Shown: positions 16,919 through 25,496, counted from the stretch's first letter. The stretch: DNA of 64,000 nt from Sphingobacterium sp. BN32 (GCF_030503615.1 NZ_CP129963.1:2976001-3040000); one strand, 5' to 3'. Notes: a model not told the origin generated them from the letters alone. Program-made: numbers and translations.

Positions 16919-18253
16919 ATGAATATTTCACACCAAAACATTGACGACATCAACGCAAGTATCCAAGTGGAAATTGCTCCAGCGGATTACAACCCGCAAG
17001 TTGATAAAGCAATTAAAGACCAAGCAAAAAAAGCTAAATTACCAGGTTTCCGTCCAGGGATGGTGCCAGTAGGACATATCAAACGTATGTACGGTAAATC
17101 AATCTTATTTGATGAGATCAACAGAATGATCAATGATAAGATTGCAGAATACATTGGCGAGCAAAAATTAGAAGTACTCGGTCAGCCGCTACCTCTTGAT
17201 GAAGATCAAGACGCAAAATACAACTGGGATTTCAACGATACATTCAATTTCAAATACGAAATTGGTTTAGCACCGGAATTTGAAGTTCCTTTCAACGCAG
17301 AAACTGAATTCACTGAATACGATATCAAAGCTGACGAGGCTACTTTAGCAGAACGTATCAAAAACTTACGTCGTAGCTACGGTAAAATGACCAACCCAGA
17401 AGTGTCTGAGGAAGGTGATGTATTATACGCTGCTTTGAAGCAAGATAAAGAAGAAGGAATCGAAAAAACTACTTCCGTTCGTACAGACATCATCGAGGAT
17501 GCTAAGATCAAAAAATCTTTAGTAGGCTTGAAAAAAGATGATACCGTAAAAATCGACGTGAAGAAAGCTTTCAAAGTTGCTGACTTAGCGCGCATCTTGG
17601 GTATTACTGAAGATGAAGCGGAAGCTTTAGACGTTACAAAATTCGAATTGACGGTTAAAAACATCAACAGATTAGAAGAGTCTGATTTGAACCAAGAGTT
17701 CTTTGACAAACTTTTCCCTGCAGGTGAAGTAACAACAGAAGAGCAATTCAACGAAAAAGTAACTGAAGAGGTTGAAAACCTATTCAAACAAAACTCTGCA
17801 CAAAAGTTACGTAACGATATGTACACTTTTGGTATGGATAAAGTGGATGCAAAATTCCCTGAGGAATTCTTGAAAAAGTGGTTAAAAGCAACTAACCCGA
17901 ACTTAACTACAGAAGAAATCGAGGAAGGATTCGCAGATTTCATTAGCAACTTGAAATGGACGATTATTGAAAACAGAATCGTTACAGCAAACAACCTAGA
18001 AGTAAAATATGACGAAGTTGTTGAGTTAGCTAAAGAGCGTATCTACGCGCAAATCAAAATGTACAACATCAACGAAGAGCCAACTGACGAGCAATTACAA
18101 CAATTCGCAATGCAGTTATTATCTGACAGAGAACAAGCAAACCGCTTATTCGAAGAGGTAAAAGCGCTTAAAGTATTCGATCAATTGAAATCAACTGTGA
18201 AGTTAAAATCTAAAAAGATTGATTTCGATAAATTCGAAAAACTAGACAAATAG
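16919..18253 (+). CDS. tig: Trigger factor
   Basis: The 444-residue ribosome-associated chaperone shelters nascent chains at the tunnel exit. The N-terminal ribosome-binding domain holds the signature KAKLPGFRPGMVPVGHIKRM at about residues 39-58 (canonical GFRxGxxP). The middle region corresponds to the divergent peptidyl-prolyl isomerase domain, and the C-terminal arm is long, charged and helical. Bacteroidota trigger factors are of this length and lack a well-conserved FKBP active site, as here. The codon use is strongly biased (GAA, AAA, TTA), consistent with high expression. It is single, flanked by the tRNA-Leu terminator and its own hairpin. Confidence 0.94.
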   Translation: MNISHQNIDDINASIQVEIAPADYNPQVDKAIKDQAKKAKLPGFRPGMVPVGHIKRMYGKSILFDEINRMINDKIAEYIGEQKLEVLGQPLPLDEDQDAKYNWDFNDTFNFKYEIGLAPEFEVPFNAETEFTEYDIKADEATLAERIKNLRRSYGKMTNPEVSEEGDVLYAALKQDKEEGIEKTTSVRTDIIEDAKIKKSLVGLKKDDTVKIDVKKAFKVADLARILGITEDEAEALDVTKFELTVKNINRLEESDLNQEFFDKLFPAGEVTTEEQFNEKVTEEVENLFKQNSAQKLRNDMYTFGMDKVDAKFPEEFLKKWLKATNPNLTTEEIEEGFADFISNLKWTIIENRIVTANNLEVKYDEVVELAKERIYAQIKMYNINEEPTDEQLQQFAMQLLSDREQANRLFEEVKALKVFDQLKSTVKLKSKKIDFDKFEKLDK

Positions 18254-18276
18254 AAGAATTAAGAATTAGTAATATT

Positions 18277-18309
18277 AAAAGGTTAACAGGCGACTGTTAA
18301 CCTTTTTTT
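18277..18309. terminator. Terminator behind tig
   Basis: AAAGGTTAACA (18278-18288) pairs with TGTTAACCTTT and is followed by a T run on the plus strand. The A-rich left side also makes it usable for the convergent gene ending at 18317. Confidence 0.88.
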
Positions 18310-18316
18310 ATACCTT

Positions 18317-18964
18317 CTAGAATACTTTCTTAAACCCCGTATTCAAACGTAAAGAGAATTCCGATTCCCTGTCCTCCCCAAATACATTGCCCGGCCCTAC
18401 TTCAAAATTAAATACAAAGTTTTTACCCAGATTTCTGTTCATCCCCCAAACTGCTGAAGCAAATCCAATGTAGTTTTTCGAAAATCCCTGACGTTCCATT
18501 TTATAAGCTTCGGTTTTTACTTTTTCCGTGGTCCAGCCTTCCAAGCCATTGATCATCCGAAGTCCAAAATAATTCCCCGCATTGTTGTCCACATTCTTTC
18601 CTGCTTCTACACGTTTATCCATGTTATAATAAAATTTATAAGCCAGGCCAATATTCGGGGTCAGGTAAAGTTGAAAGCGCCGCTCTTTCTCTTCAATCCG
18701 CTCTTCGTTTATTTTGACCGAAGATTTTGAATAAGCGAAAATCAGACTAGCATCCATTCCCCCTGTAAACTCGAAGGTTGATTTTCTTGAAACTGGAGTT
18801 TCATAGAGATACCGAACTCCCGGAGTTACCGGTGAAAGCTCGATCGCGTGCTGTTTCTGCAAATGCGAAAGGTCGATTTGCGCAGATGCGAAATTAACCG
18901 ACGCACAAATTGCACACAGCAAAGCAAAAATAGCCTTGCTGGTAAAAGTGTAGTTTTTTATCAT
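18317..18964 (-). CDS. Secreted or outer-membrane barrel protein of unknown function
   Basis: This is a 215-residue protein with a signal peptide (FTSKAIFALLCAICASVNFA, cleavage after ASAQ). The mature part has alternating hydrophobic residues and ends in Phe (RLNTGFKKVF), the usual sign of an outer-membrane beta-barrel. I do not recognise a family. It stands alone: a composite repeat region lies upstream and the shared tig terminator downstream. The ATG at 18964 directly precedes the signal peptide, so the start is firm. Confidence 0.7.
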   Translation of the reverse strand: MIKNYTFTSKAIFALLCAICASVNFASAQIDLSHLQKQHAIELSPVTPGVRYLYETPVSRKSTFEFTGGMDASLIFAYSKSSVKINEERIEEKERRFQLYLTPNIGLAYKFYYNMDKRVEAGKNVDNNAGNYFGLRMINGLEGWTTEKVKTEAYKMERQGFSKNYIGFASAVWGMNRNLGKNFVFNFEVGPGNVFGEDRESEFSLRLNTGFKKVF

Positions 18965-19086
18965 ATAAATTCAAGTATTTTCCAGAAAGTAAAGCTAAGA
19001 ATCAATCTCACTTATTTCTCACAATAGAGATTAAATAATTGTTAATGAAGAAGAGGAGACTGCGAGCAATCATACCTCAATAAACA

Positions 19087-19175
19087 CCCTTTCATACCCA
19101 ATGTAAAGCCCATTCAGAAGGGGTTTGATTGGGGTTTGAAAGGGTTATGAAAGGGCTTTGTAAGGGGTTTGATCC
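19087..19175. repeat. G-rich 11-mer repeat block (family D), copy 1
   Basis: A C-rich half (CCCTTTCATACCC...) is followed by five units of the type GGGGTTTGATT, GGGGTTTGAAA, GGGTTATGAAA, GGGCTTTGTAA, GGGGTTTGATC. The halves are partly complementary (CCCTTTCATACCC with GGGTTATGAAAGGG), so the block can fold. Related blocks lie at 40829-40911 and 57016-57092. Confidence 0.75.
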
Positions 19176-19195
19176 ATAGCAGGTAGATTTTTGTC

Positions 19196-19498
19196 TAGTA
19201 GTTAGTATTTAGTATAAAGACCTATAGCGGATATTTAATCGGGAAGGAAGTTTGTCTTGAACCAGGAAAGGAAGGATTTAAGGATTGGCAGGATCCTGTT
19301 GAAAGAAAAAAAGAAGTTCGTTTCTGAACCAGGAAAAAAAGGATGCAAGGATTGACAAGATCCTGCATATCCTTAAATCCTTCCTTTCCTGGTTCAAAGA
19401 AAAAAGATCCTGTATACCCTTGAAAATACCACCAAAACAGGACGCCAAAGGTCTAAATACTAACTACTAAATACTAACTACTAAATACTAACTACTAT
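19196..19498. repeat. Composite intergenic repeat element with inverted ends
   Basis: The left end is TAGTAGTTAGTATTTAGTA followed by TAAAGACCTATAGCG (19196-19229). The right end (19442-19497) is an inverted, expanded version that begins CGCCAAAGGTCTAAATACTA. Inside lie two direct and one inverted copy of the TTGAACCAGGAAAGGAAGGA motif (19257, 19325, 19369-19398) with CAGGATCCTG-like centres. The right end reaches within two bases of the DUF3943 stop codon. No ORF is carried. Confidence 0.75.
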
Positions 19499-19499
19499 T

Positions 19500-20945
19500 T
19501 TAGAAAAATATATTATACCCTATCGACAACCGGCCATAAGGATATTCTCTACTGAAATCTTGGTATTTCTCGTCTTTGAAGTGGCCTTGCAAGTTAAAGT
19601 ATCCTGAGCTTAAGTTTATCGACCAGCGCTTGTACAAACGTAGGCTGGCTTCGGTGTTTAAACCGTGCAGAACATAATAAGAATCATTACCGGATATCGT
19701 GAAGAACACGCCGCCATTGTAGTCTGCCGAGATCATCAGGAGGTTCAATAGGCTGAGCTCTCCACGGAAGCGGTAGGATGCACCCGGCCCGTAATTGTAG
19801 TTTCTGCTGGCGCCGTAAAGGAGATAAGGATCTGGAACCGCAGCTAATACGACCGCACCGGCACCGACGCTCAAGTTTAACCGATTGTTCTTCTTATAGC
19901 GGAACTCCGATACCCAATTATAGTTGACACTTTGTGCACCGTAGAAGAATGCATCGTTGTTGTAGAAATCATAATGTGCATTGAGGGTTCCGAAATGTTC
20001 CCCCTTTTGCGACTTAAAGAATTTGGCACCGTAAAGCAGCGCATGCACGTTTACGGCATTGATAAAAGAGCTGTCTCCATTTCCCAGTTCTAAGTTGACG
20101 GAGAATTGATCAAAAGGACGCTTATAATTGTGATCGCCATTGGAATAGCGGAAACGAAGGCGTCCGTAGAAAGCATTCTTTCCCTTGGTCAGGAAGTCGC
20201 CCTCCTTCGCGTCGAAACGGCGGATTCCCATGTCGACTTCGGCAGCAATAACGGAGGAGTCTACCAGAAAGTAGTCTTCTACACTTTTGCCCCATTTACC
20301 ATCAAGCAAACGGTTTAAGCCATTCACAGGATTGACTATAGTCGCGACAACCTCATTTCCGATACGGTTATGATGATGCTTATTCCTTGCGAGGATATTT
20401 CGCGATACGCGATGCATCATCTCCCCTAAGAGGATACCCCCGAAGGTCGTGTTCACGAGGTCGTTGATCGAAGGATGTTGCGTTTCGCCGGCCGTTTCCC
20501 AGATGTAACTTCCCGCTACCGTCGCTATACTCGATTGATAGAAATTATAACCGTTACTACGGAAAGCGTTGAAATAAATCTGCCCGTGAAAGGGGTGATC
20601 GATCTGATTTGTCGTGAATTGATTATCATCCCAATCCCAAGCGCTGAAACGTTGATGGTCGATAAAATTTTTGAACGTGATATAGGAATAAGGGTCGCGT
20701 GTAATAAATCGATTGAAAGAAGCTGGTAATGCCTGCGCCAGAAACCACTCTGCCCCTGCCCTCCAGAACTTTTTCTCACGTTTGGGGTTCAGGTTCCAGG
20801 TTAAAGTATCCTTCATAAAAGCAGGATCCTTAAAATGGAGTGAGTCTTTGGGTTTGATCTCTAAGGAGTCCGATTGCGCCAAGCTGTATTGGCAGATTAA
20901 AAGTAAAACGATGAAGGTAAGCAGCGTATTTGTAAAGTTTCGCAA
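19500..20945 (-). CDS. DUF3943-family outer-membrane-associated protein
   Basis: The 481-residue protein has a signal peptide (TNTLLTFIVLLLICQYSLAQ). It matches the DUF3943 family by a central segment running from 'DPYSYITFKNFIDHQRFSAW' through 'QIDHPFHGQIYFNAFRSNGY' to 'NTTFGGILLGEMMHRVS'. The rest is beta-rich and ends in aromatic residues (YNIFF), so a barrel or barrel-associated outer-membrane location is likely. The function of the family is not established. The stop codon is directly followed by a TAGTAGTTAG repeat array. A minus-strand TAAATTTG (20971-20978) is a plausible -7 box. Confidence 0.8.
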   Translation of the reverse strand: MRNFTNTLLTFIVLLLICQYSLAQSDSLEIKPKDSLHFKDPAFMKDTLTWNLNPKREKKFWRAGAEWFLAQALPASFNRFITRDPYSYITFKNFIDHQRFSAWDWDDNQFTTNQIDHPFHGQIYFNAFRSNGYNFYQSSIATVAGSYIWETAGETQHPSINDLVNTTFGGILLGEMMHRVSRNILARNKHHHNRIGNEVVATIVNPVNGLNRLLDGKWGKSVEDYFLVDSSVIAAEVDMGIRRFDAKEGDFLTKGKNAFYGRLRFRYSNGDHNYKRPFDQFSVNLELGNGDSSFINAVNVHALLYGAKFFKSQKGEHFGTLNAHYDFYNNDAFFYGAQSVNYNWVSEFRYKKNNRLNLSVGAGAVVLAAVPDPYLLYGASRNYNYGPGASYRFRGELSLLNLLMISADYNGGVFFTISGNDSYYVLHGLNTEASLRLYKRWSINLSSGYFNLQGHFKDEKYQDFSREYPYGRLSIGYNIFF

Positions 20946-20970
20946 TGGTACTAATGATTTAAAATATCTG

Positions 20971-20978
20971 CAAATTTA
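20971..20978 (-). promoter_or_regulatory. -7 element for the DUF3943 gene
   Basis: The minus strand reads TAAATTTG, an exact TAnnTTTG match 25 nt before the start codon at 20945. The -33 element is not clear. Confidence 0.45.
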
Positions 20979-21124
20979 ACCCTTTTCCATGAGAGTTATA
21001 GCTCCTGTCGTAGAAGATACTGTAGTATGACGATATCCCGCCACAACAAACCCTTGGAAAAGCAAACAGTTTGATACTTAAATGGTTTTAATTATATTTA
21101 ATGATAACCAAAACGACACATAGC

Positions 21125-21814
21125 ATGAAAAGAATTCTCTCAATCTTCGTTGTGATCTTACTTTCCACGAGCCTTTATGCGCAGGAAAAGCTAGCAACAA
21201 GCGGTGCCTATTTGGCAAAAGATGGTCAAACTAATCACTTGCTGTTATTGATCGATGGCTATGCCTCATTTATTAAATATGAAGACAATAAATACCTGTC
21301 GACTTGGGGTGGTCCGTACGCTGCAAGCGCTGACGGCATTACGGTAAAAGTAGAATACAGTGATGCTAACCCGGCAGAAGTAGGGTCTGATAAAAAGCTG
21401 AAAAGCAAAATAAACGGTCAAAATGCAAACATCGATGGGCTAGATTTCAAGAAGCAACCTGCGAAAAAGCAAGGCCTTGATGGTCTTTGGCGTATTACGG
21501 GTCGCCAGCAGGACAACAAAATGTCGAGCATAGCGCGCGGCGATCGTAAAACGATTAAATTACTTGTGGATGGTTACTTCCAATGGATCGCTATTAATCC
21601 GGCAGAAAAAGGATTCTATGGCACTGGCGGAGGTAAATACAGTTTCAACAACAAGGATTATGTCGAAGAGATACTATTCTTCTCGCGAGACAACAGCCGC
21701 GTTGGAGCGAAATTAACGTTTAAAGGAGAAGTGAAAAACAAGGATTGGCATCACTCGGGACTATCATCGAAGGGCGACCCGATCTATGAGGTTTGGTCTT
21801 TGGATGGTAGATAA
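21125..21814 (+). CDS. Secreted protein of unknown function with two similar halves
   Basis: From the ATG at 21125 the product has 229 residues with a signal peptide (MKRILSIFVVILLSTSLYAQ); the upstream in-frame ATG at 21101 would put eight residues before it and is less likely. The mature protein shows an internal duplication. 'LLLLIDGYASFIKYED...STWGGPY' in the first half resembles 'TIKLLVDGYFQWIAIN...GTGGGKY' in the second, each followed by a beta-rich stretch (ITVKVEYSD / LFFSRDN). This suggests two lipocalin-like or beta-sandwich repeats. I do not recognise a named family. It stands alone, converging on cysM across a strong shared terminator. Confidence 0.65.
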   Translation: MKRILSIFVVILLSTSLYAQEKLATSGAYLAKDGQTNHLLLLIDGYASFIKYEDNKYLSTWGGPYAASADGITVKVEYSDANPAEVGSDKKLKSKINGQNANIDGLDFKKQPAKKQGLDGLWRITGRQQDNKMSSIARGDRKTIKLLVDGYFQWIAINPAEKGFYGTGGGKYSFNNKDYVEEILFFSRDNSRVGAKLTFKGEVKNKDWHHSGLSSKGDPIYEVWSLDGR

Positions 21815-21835
21815 TACCTGATAGGCTTGAAGAAA

Positions 21836-21867
21836 TTGCGCCAGTAAATGTTTTTTTACTGGCGCAA
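21836..21867. terminator. Bidirectional terminator between the secreted protein and cysM
   Basis: TTGCGCCAGTAAA (21836-21848) and its complement TTTACTGGCGCAA (21855-21867) form a perfect 13-bp stem. It separates two convergent genes. Confidence 0.88.
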
Positions 21868-21878
21868 ATATTTATATG

Positions 21879-22751
21879 CTATCCGAATAAATCGGAGCTG
21901 AGGTATCGATCTCCTCGATCGCAAACGATAAAGACGATGACGCCCTCTTCGATTTCATTGGCAACTTGCAAGGCAGCATGGAATGCTCCACCGGAGCTCA
22001 TGCCGGCAAATACACCTTCCTGACGTGCTAGCTCCCTAGCCTTTTGGGTTGCATCGGCCTGCGCAATATCAATCACCCGGTCTACACGCGAGGCATCGAA
22101 GATCTTCGGTAGATATTCTTTTGGCCATCTGCGAATTCCGGGAATGGAAGATTCTTCCGTTGGTTGGCAACCTACAATCTGTATTTCCGGGTTTTGTTCT
22201 TTTAGAAACATCGAGCAGCCCATGATGGTACCTGTTGTTCCCATAGCACTTACGAAATGTGTAATCATGCCTTCTGTATCGCGCCAGATTTCCGGTGCAG
22301 TAGTCTTGATGTGCGCAGCATAGTTATCTGGATTGGCAAACTGATTCAGGATAAAATATTCGCCCGTTGCAGCCTTCTCCTCCGCATAATCGCGACAAAT
22401 CTCCATGCTTTCCAATAAGGTTACTTTAGCACCGAATGCCTCCATCGTCAAGGTGCGCTCGCGCGTTGATGTGAAAGGCATCACCAATTCCATGGATAAA
22501 CCAAACATGCTTGCGATCATAGCCAGAGCAATTCCGGTATTACCGCTTGTCGCTTCGATCAGCTTGGTATCCTTGTTAATTTCGCCGCGTTCCATTGCCG
22601 AGCGAATCATATTCAAGGCTGCGCGGTCCTTTACGGAGCCGCCAGGATTGTTTCCTTCTAGTTTGGCGTATATTTTAACCTTTGGGTTGTTGTGAAATCG
22701 AGTGATTTCGACCAATGGTGTATTTCCGATTGTTTCTATAATGTTTCCCAT
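21879..22751 (-). CDS. cysM: Cysteine synthase (O-acetylserine sulfhydrylase B type)
   Basis: This 290-residue PLP enzyme makes cysteine from O-acetylserine and sulfide or thiosulfate. The PLP lysine lies in NNPGGSVKDRAA (about residue 42), and the substrate loop is EATSGNTGIALA. The phosphate-binding loop is MGTTGTIMG; in CysM/CysK the glycine-rich site is GTGGT-like, and the CysM form is seen here. Length fits CysM rather than the longer CysK. Its start codon overlaps the last base of cysE, so serine acetyltransferase and cysteine synthase are coupled: serine to O-acetylserine to cysteine. Confidence 0.93.
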   Translation of the reverse strand: MGNIIETIGNTPLVEITRFHNNPKVKIYAKLEGNNPGGSVKDRAALNMIRSAMERGEINKDTKLIEATSGNTGIALAMIASMFGLSMELVMPFTSTRERTLTMEAFGAKVTLLESMEICRDYAEEKAATGEYFILNQFANPDNYAAHIKTTAPEIWRDTEGMITHFVSAMGTTGTIMGCSMFLKEQNPEIQIVGCQPTEESSIPGIRRWPKEYLPKIFDASRVDRVIDIAQADATQKARELARQEGVFAGMSSGGAFHAALQVANEIEEGVIVFIVCDRGDRYLSSDLFG

Positions 22752-23566
22752 TATGCTAGCGGTTTAGAGTCGATAAATTTAGAATTAGGTTGATGATATA
22801 CAGTCGTATAGGGTGCTACGCTGGCAGTGAGCCAGACATTACCACCGATGACAGAATGATGCCCCACGACAGTTTCTCCTCCGAGTATGGTCGCTCCGGC
22901 ATAGATAATCACATGATCTTCAATGATTGGATGGCGCTGTGTATTGGATAAGCTCTTATCTACACTTAAGGCCCCAAGCGTTACGCCCTGATAAAGTTTC
23001 ACGTGTTTCCCAATAATACAAGTCTCGCCGATTACAACACCTGTTCCGTGGTCAATATGCAAGTATTCATCAATACGCGCGCCCGGGTGTATGTCAATTC
23101 CTGTTTTGGAATGTGCATACTCGGTGAGGATGCGCGGTATCAAAGGGATGCCTTGAATCAATAACTCATGCGCAATACGGTAAATACAGATTGCCAGAAA
23201 ACCAGGGTAAGTGCGTATCACTTCGTTTAAGCTTTTTGCTGCCGGGTCGCCGTCTAGGATTGCCTGCGCATCGGTCAGCATAATCTGATAGTTCTGTGGT
23301 AGCTTTTCAAAGAAAGTGGCGGCTACCTTCTTCACGTCGCATTCTGCACAGGCCTTTGTTTTGAGCAATAACTGGTATAACTCGGCTTCGGATACCTGAA
23401 AGGCAGCCTCTACATCGGCTTGCTCATGGTAGGTATGCGAATTGCGCTCCGGGAATAGCAGGTGCATCAGAGCAACTGCCCATTGCGCAATCTGTTTATT
23501 GCTGGGCATATCTTGAACGGCTTGTTGCTTTTGGAAGATATGCTCGTAAAAGTCTTTCATATTCAT
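22751..23566 (-). CDS. cysE: Serine O-acetyltransferase
   Basis: The 271-residue enzyme acetylates serine with acetyl-CoA, the first step of cysteine synthesis. The N-terminal half is helical. The C-terminal half is a left-handed beta-helix of hexapeptide repeats with the catalytic DIHPGARI and HIDHGTGVVIGE segments, then GVTLGALSV and GATILGGETVVGHHSVIGGN. The extended N-terminus and LxQGIPLIPRI segment resemble the EpsC/CysE type of Bacteroidota. It overlaps cysM by one base. About 30 bp upstream lies a DUF3037 gene, so all four minus-strand genes from 24755 to 21879 may share a transcript. Confidence 0.93.
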   Translation of the reverse strand: MNMKDFYEHIFQKQQAVQDMPSNKQIAQWAVALMHLLFPERNSHTYHEQADVEAAFQVSEAELYQLLLKTKACAECDVKKVAATFFEKLPQNYQIMLTDAQAILDGDPAAKSLNEVIRTYPGFLAICIYRIAHELLIQGIPLIPRILTEYAHSKTGIDIHPGARIDEYLHIDHGTGVVIGETCIIGKHVKLYQGVTLGALSVDKSLSNTQRHPIIEDHVIIYAGATILGGETVVGHHSVIGGNVWLTASVAPYTTVYHQPNSKFIDSKPLA

Positions 23567-23596
23567 AAGTATGCGTTCTAATGCTAATTTAAGGTT

Positions 23597-23980
23597 TTAT
23601 AGCACTAATTTTTCGAATAATTCTTGATGCGTTGTTGCAGCATCGATGCATAAGCCCGGGTGAACAGGCGAGCACTGGATAAGGGTGCTACGGTATGCTG
23701 TCAACCATCGGAAGCGCTCGGCTTGATCAAGCTGGGCTAATGTGCCACCATCTTTTGAACCTTGGCAAACCTGGCGCATCGAATGTAAATGGGCTTCAAT
23801 TTGTTCATAGTCTATATCCTTCGCCAAGTGACAACATCGCTCCTGATCGACATGATACAAGATTTCCGCATAACGTTGTTTTCGGCAATACAGCAAAACG
23901 CCAATATTTAAAAATTCCTCTCTCTCCACACGAGGAACCAGCCTAACCACGGCATATTCGTATAAGGTTCTATCGTGCAT
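23597..23980 (-). CDS. DUF3037-family protein paired with a HipA-like kinase
   Basis: This 127-residue cytosolic protein matches DUF3037. It has an opening 'YEYAVVRLVPRVEREEFLNI', then GVLLYCRKQRYAEILYHVD, and a C-terminal TAYRSTLIQCSPVHPGL. The family has no proven biochemical role. Its gene overlaps the upstream HipA-like kinase by 11 bp, a pairing often seen in bacteria, so the two proteins probably act together. The arrangement recalls two-gene toxin-antitoxin modules, with the small protein in second place, but no DNA-binding motif is evident in it. Confidence 0.82.
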   Translation of the reverse strand: MHDRTLYEYAVVRLVPRVEREEFLNIGVLLYCRKQRYAEILYHVDQERCCHLAKDIDYEQIEAHLHSMRQVCQGSKDGGTLAQLDQAERFRWLTAYRSTLIQCSPVHPGLCIDAATTHQELFEKLVL

Positions 23981-24755
23981 GTTGGATTTGATTTACAAAA
24001 ATTTCAGATTGCTCAGCGCGTCTAGCAATGAATTCGACATAGACTTCTCGTACTTCGGCAGCCGTTAGATTTCTAACATCGTCGATTAGCCACTCATCGG
24101 GAGTTGCTGAAAGCACCTTTGCAATGTTTGCGCGAGTAAACAAGCTTTTATATTCCTGATCGATCTTCTCCACTTCGGAGGCCTGCTTCAGCAATACATG
24201 ATCTTTGATCTGTACAAAAGGCTTCCCGATCTGCTCCTCCCAATTGTCCCAGCTGTGGTGGAAGTACAATGCTGCTCCGTAGTCGATCATCCAAAGCTCT
24301 TTATGCCAAACGAGCATGTTGGTGTTCTTCGCCGTACGGTCTACATTCATCAGTAAAGCATCTAGCCATACAATCTTCGACGCTTCTTCGGCATCAATGG
24401 TATCAACGTTCGCATCAAAAGTAATAGAGCCATTGAGGAAATGTACGCCTAGATTCTTGCCTTCGGAGAATTTAAGAAGATCTTGGATCTCTTCATCCGG
24501 TTCGGTCCTTCCGAAGCCGACGTCCAAATGTGCAAACACCATCTCCGGGACGCGAAGCCCCAGGAAGCGCGCCAATTCGCCACCGATAAACTCAGCGACC
24601 AAGGCTTTCTTCCCCTGCCCTGCTCCACGGAATTTAATGACGTAGCTGAACCCGTCATCCGCATCGACCAAGCCCGGTAGAGAACCTCCTTCACGAAATG
24701 GCTGTATATAGCGGATAATATTTACTTCCCTAATTTCAGGACTCTTTATTTCCAT
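23970..24755 (-). CDS. HipA-like kinase (HipA_2 family)
   Basis: The 261-residue protein has the core of the HipA/PI3K-like kinase fold without the N-terminal HipA domain. A Lys-containing beta-strand (FSYVIKFRGAGQGKKALVAE) comes first, followed by the catalytic loop LDALLMNVDRTAKNTNMLVW (Asp and Asn pair) and the metal-binding LWMIDYGAAL. Classical HipA phosphorylates glutamyl-tRNA synthetase and arrests growth; targets of this shorter family are unknown. The key residues are present, so it is probably active. The 11-bp overlap with the DUF3037 gene links them, and the pair lies directly upstream of cysE-cysM. Confidence 0.8.
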   Translation of the reverse strand: MEIKSPEIREVNIIRYIQPFREGGSLPGLVDADDGFSYVIKFRGAGQGKKALVAEFIGGELARFLGLRVPEMVFAHLDVGFGRTEPDEEIQDLLKFSEGKNLGVHFLNGSITFDANVDTIDAEEASKIVWLDALLMNVDRTAKNTNMLVWHKELWMIDYGAALYFHHSWDNWEEQIGKPFVQIKDHVLLKQASEVEKIDQEYKSLFTRANIAKVLSATPDEWLIDDVRNLTAAEVREVYVEFIARRAEQSEIFVNQIQHAR

Positions 24756-24905
24756 TGTAGATAGTTTAAATTTGATAGGCTACTGAAAGTCTATTGCAAG
24801 CGTTTTTCCCTGCTCTATCTTCAAAGGTAGCGGAAAACAGCAAAAATTAGGAAGGAAACCTAAAAATGTACACTGGCTTGACCATAAGGTCTAGTTAATT
24901 CTCGT

Positions 24906-24913
24906 TATATTTG
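24906..24913 (+). promoter_or_regulatory. -7 element of the DUF1599-to-gldA operon
   Basis: TATATTTG fits TAnnTTTG, 34 nt before the DUF1599 start codon at 24948. A TTG (24878-24880) lies 25 bp upstream, longer than usual, so the -33 call is doubtful. Confidence 0.5.
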
Positions 24914-24947
24914 TGAAAATTAGCATCAAAAAAGTACTCAATATTAT

Positions 24948-25496
24948 ATGGATACCATCTCTGAATACAACCGTGTCATCGCTCAATGTCAAGATTTATT
25001 TATTAAGAAGACAAAAGATTATGGTACGGCATGGCGTATTATGCGTCTGACTTCGATTACTGATCAGCTTTATATCAAAGCGCAGCGCATCCGTACGCTG
25101 GAGGTGAAGAAGGTTTCTAAGGTGGGTGAAGGTATAATCGACGAATATATCGGTATCATCAATTACTGCATTATTGCGATGATGCAGTTAGAGCTTGGCG
25201 AGGATGGCGAGGATAATCTAGATCCCGCTTTTGTCGAAGCGAAGTACACGGAAAAGGTGAATCTGACACGTGATTTGATGCTAGCGAAGAATCATGACTA
25301 TGGCGAGGCATGGCGCGATATGCGCGTTTCCTCATTAACGGATATGATCCTGACCAAGTTGCATCGTGTAAAACAGATTGAAGACAACAACGGCGAGACC
25401 TTAGTATCTGAGGGTCTGAACGCCAATTACCAAGATATGCTAAACTATGCGGTCTTCGCATTGATTAAATTAGGTTTGGCAGAAAAAGCAGAATAA
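24948..25496 (+). CDS. DUF1599 (nucleotide modification-associated domain) protein, tandem repeat
   Basis: The 182-residue protein is made of two copies of the DUF1599 unit. The first holds CQDLFIKKTKDYGTAWRIMR and the second DLMLAKNHDYGEAWRDMRVS; each is followed by a helix ending 'KAQRIRTLE' or 'KLHRVKQIE'. The domain also occurs in phage nucleotide-modification clusters, but this chromosomal form is common and probably housekeeping in Bacteroidota. It heads a tight plus-strand operon; its TAA overlaps the ATG of the next gene. Confidence 0.85.
   Translation: MDTISEYNRVIAQCQDLFIKKTKDYGTAWRIMRLTSITDQLYIKAQRIRTLEVKKVSKVGEGIIDEYIGIINYCIIAMMQLELGEDGEDNLDPAFVEAKYTEKVNLTRDLMLAKNHDYGEAWRDMRVSSLTDMILTKLHRVKQIEDNNGETLVSEGLNANYQDMLNYAVFALIKLGLAEKAE

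Noticed and set aside
19087..19498. Insertion sequence
   Set aside because: The element has inverted ends but no transposase frame and no visible target duplication, so it is listed as a repeat only.
20475..20979. Overlapping ORFs of 84-88 residues opposite the DUF3943 gene
   Set aside because: They are shadows of a gene with clear family motifs.
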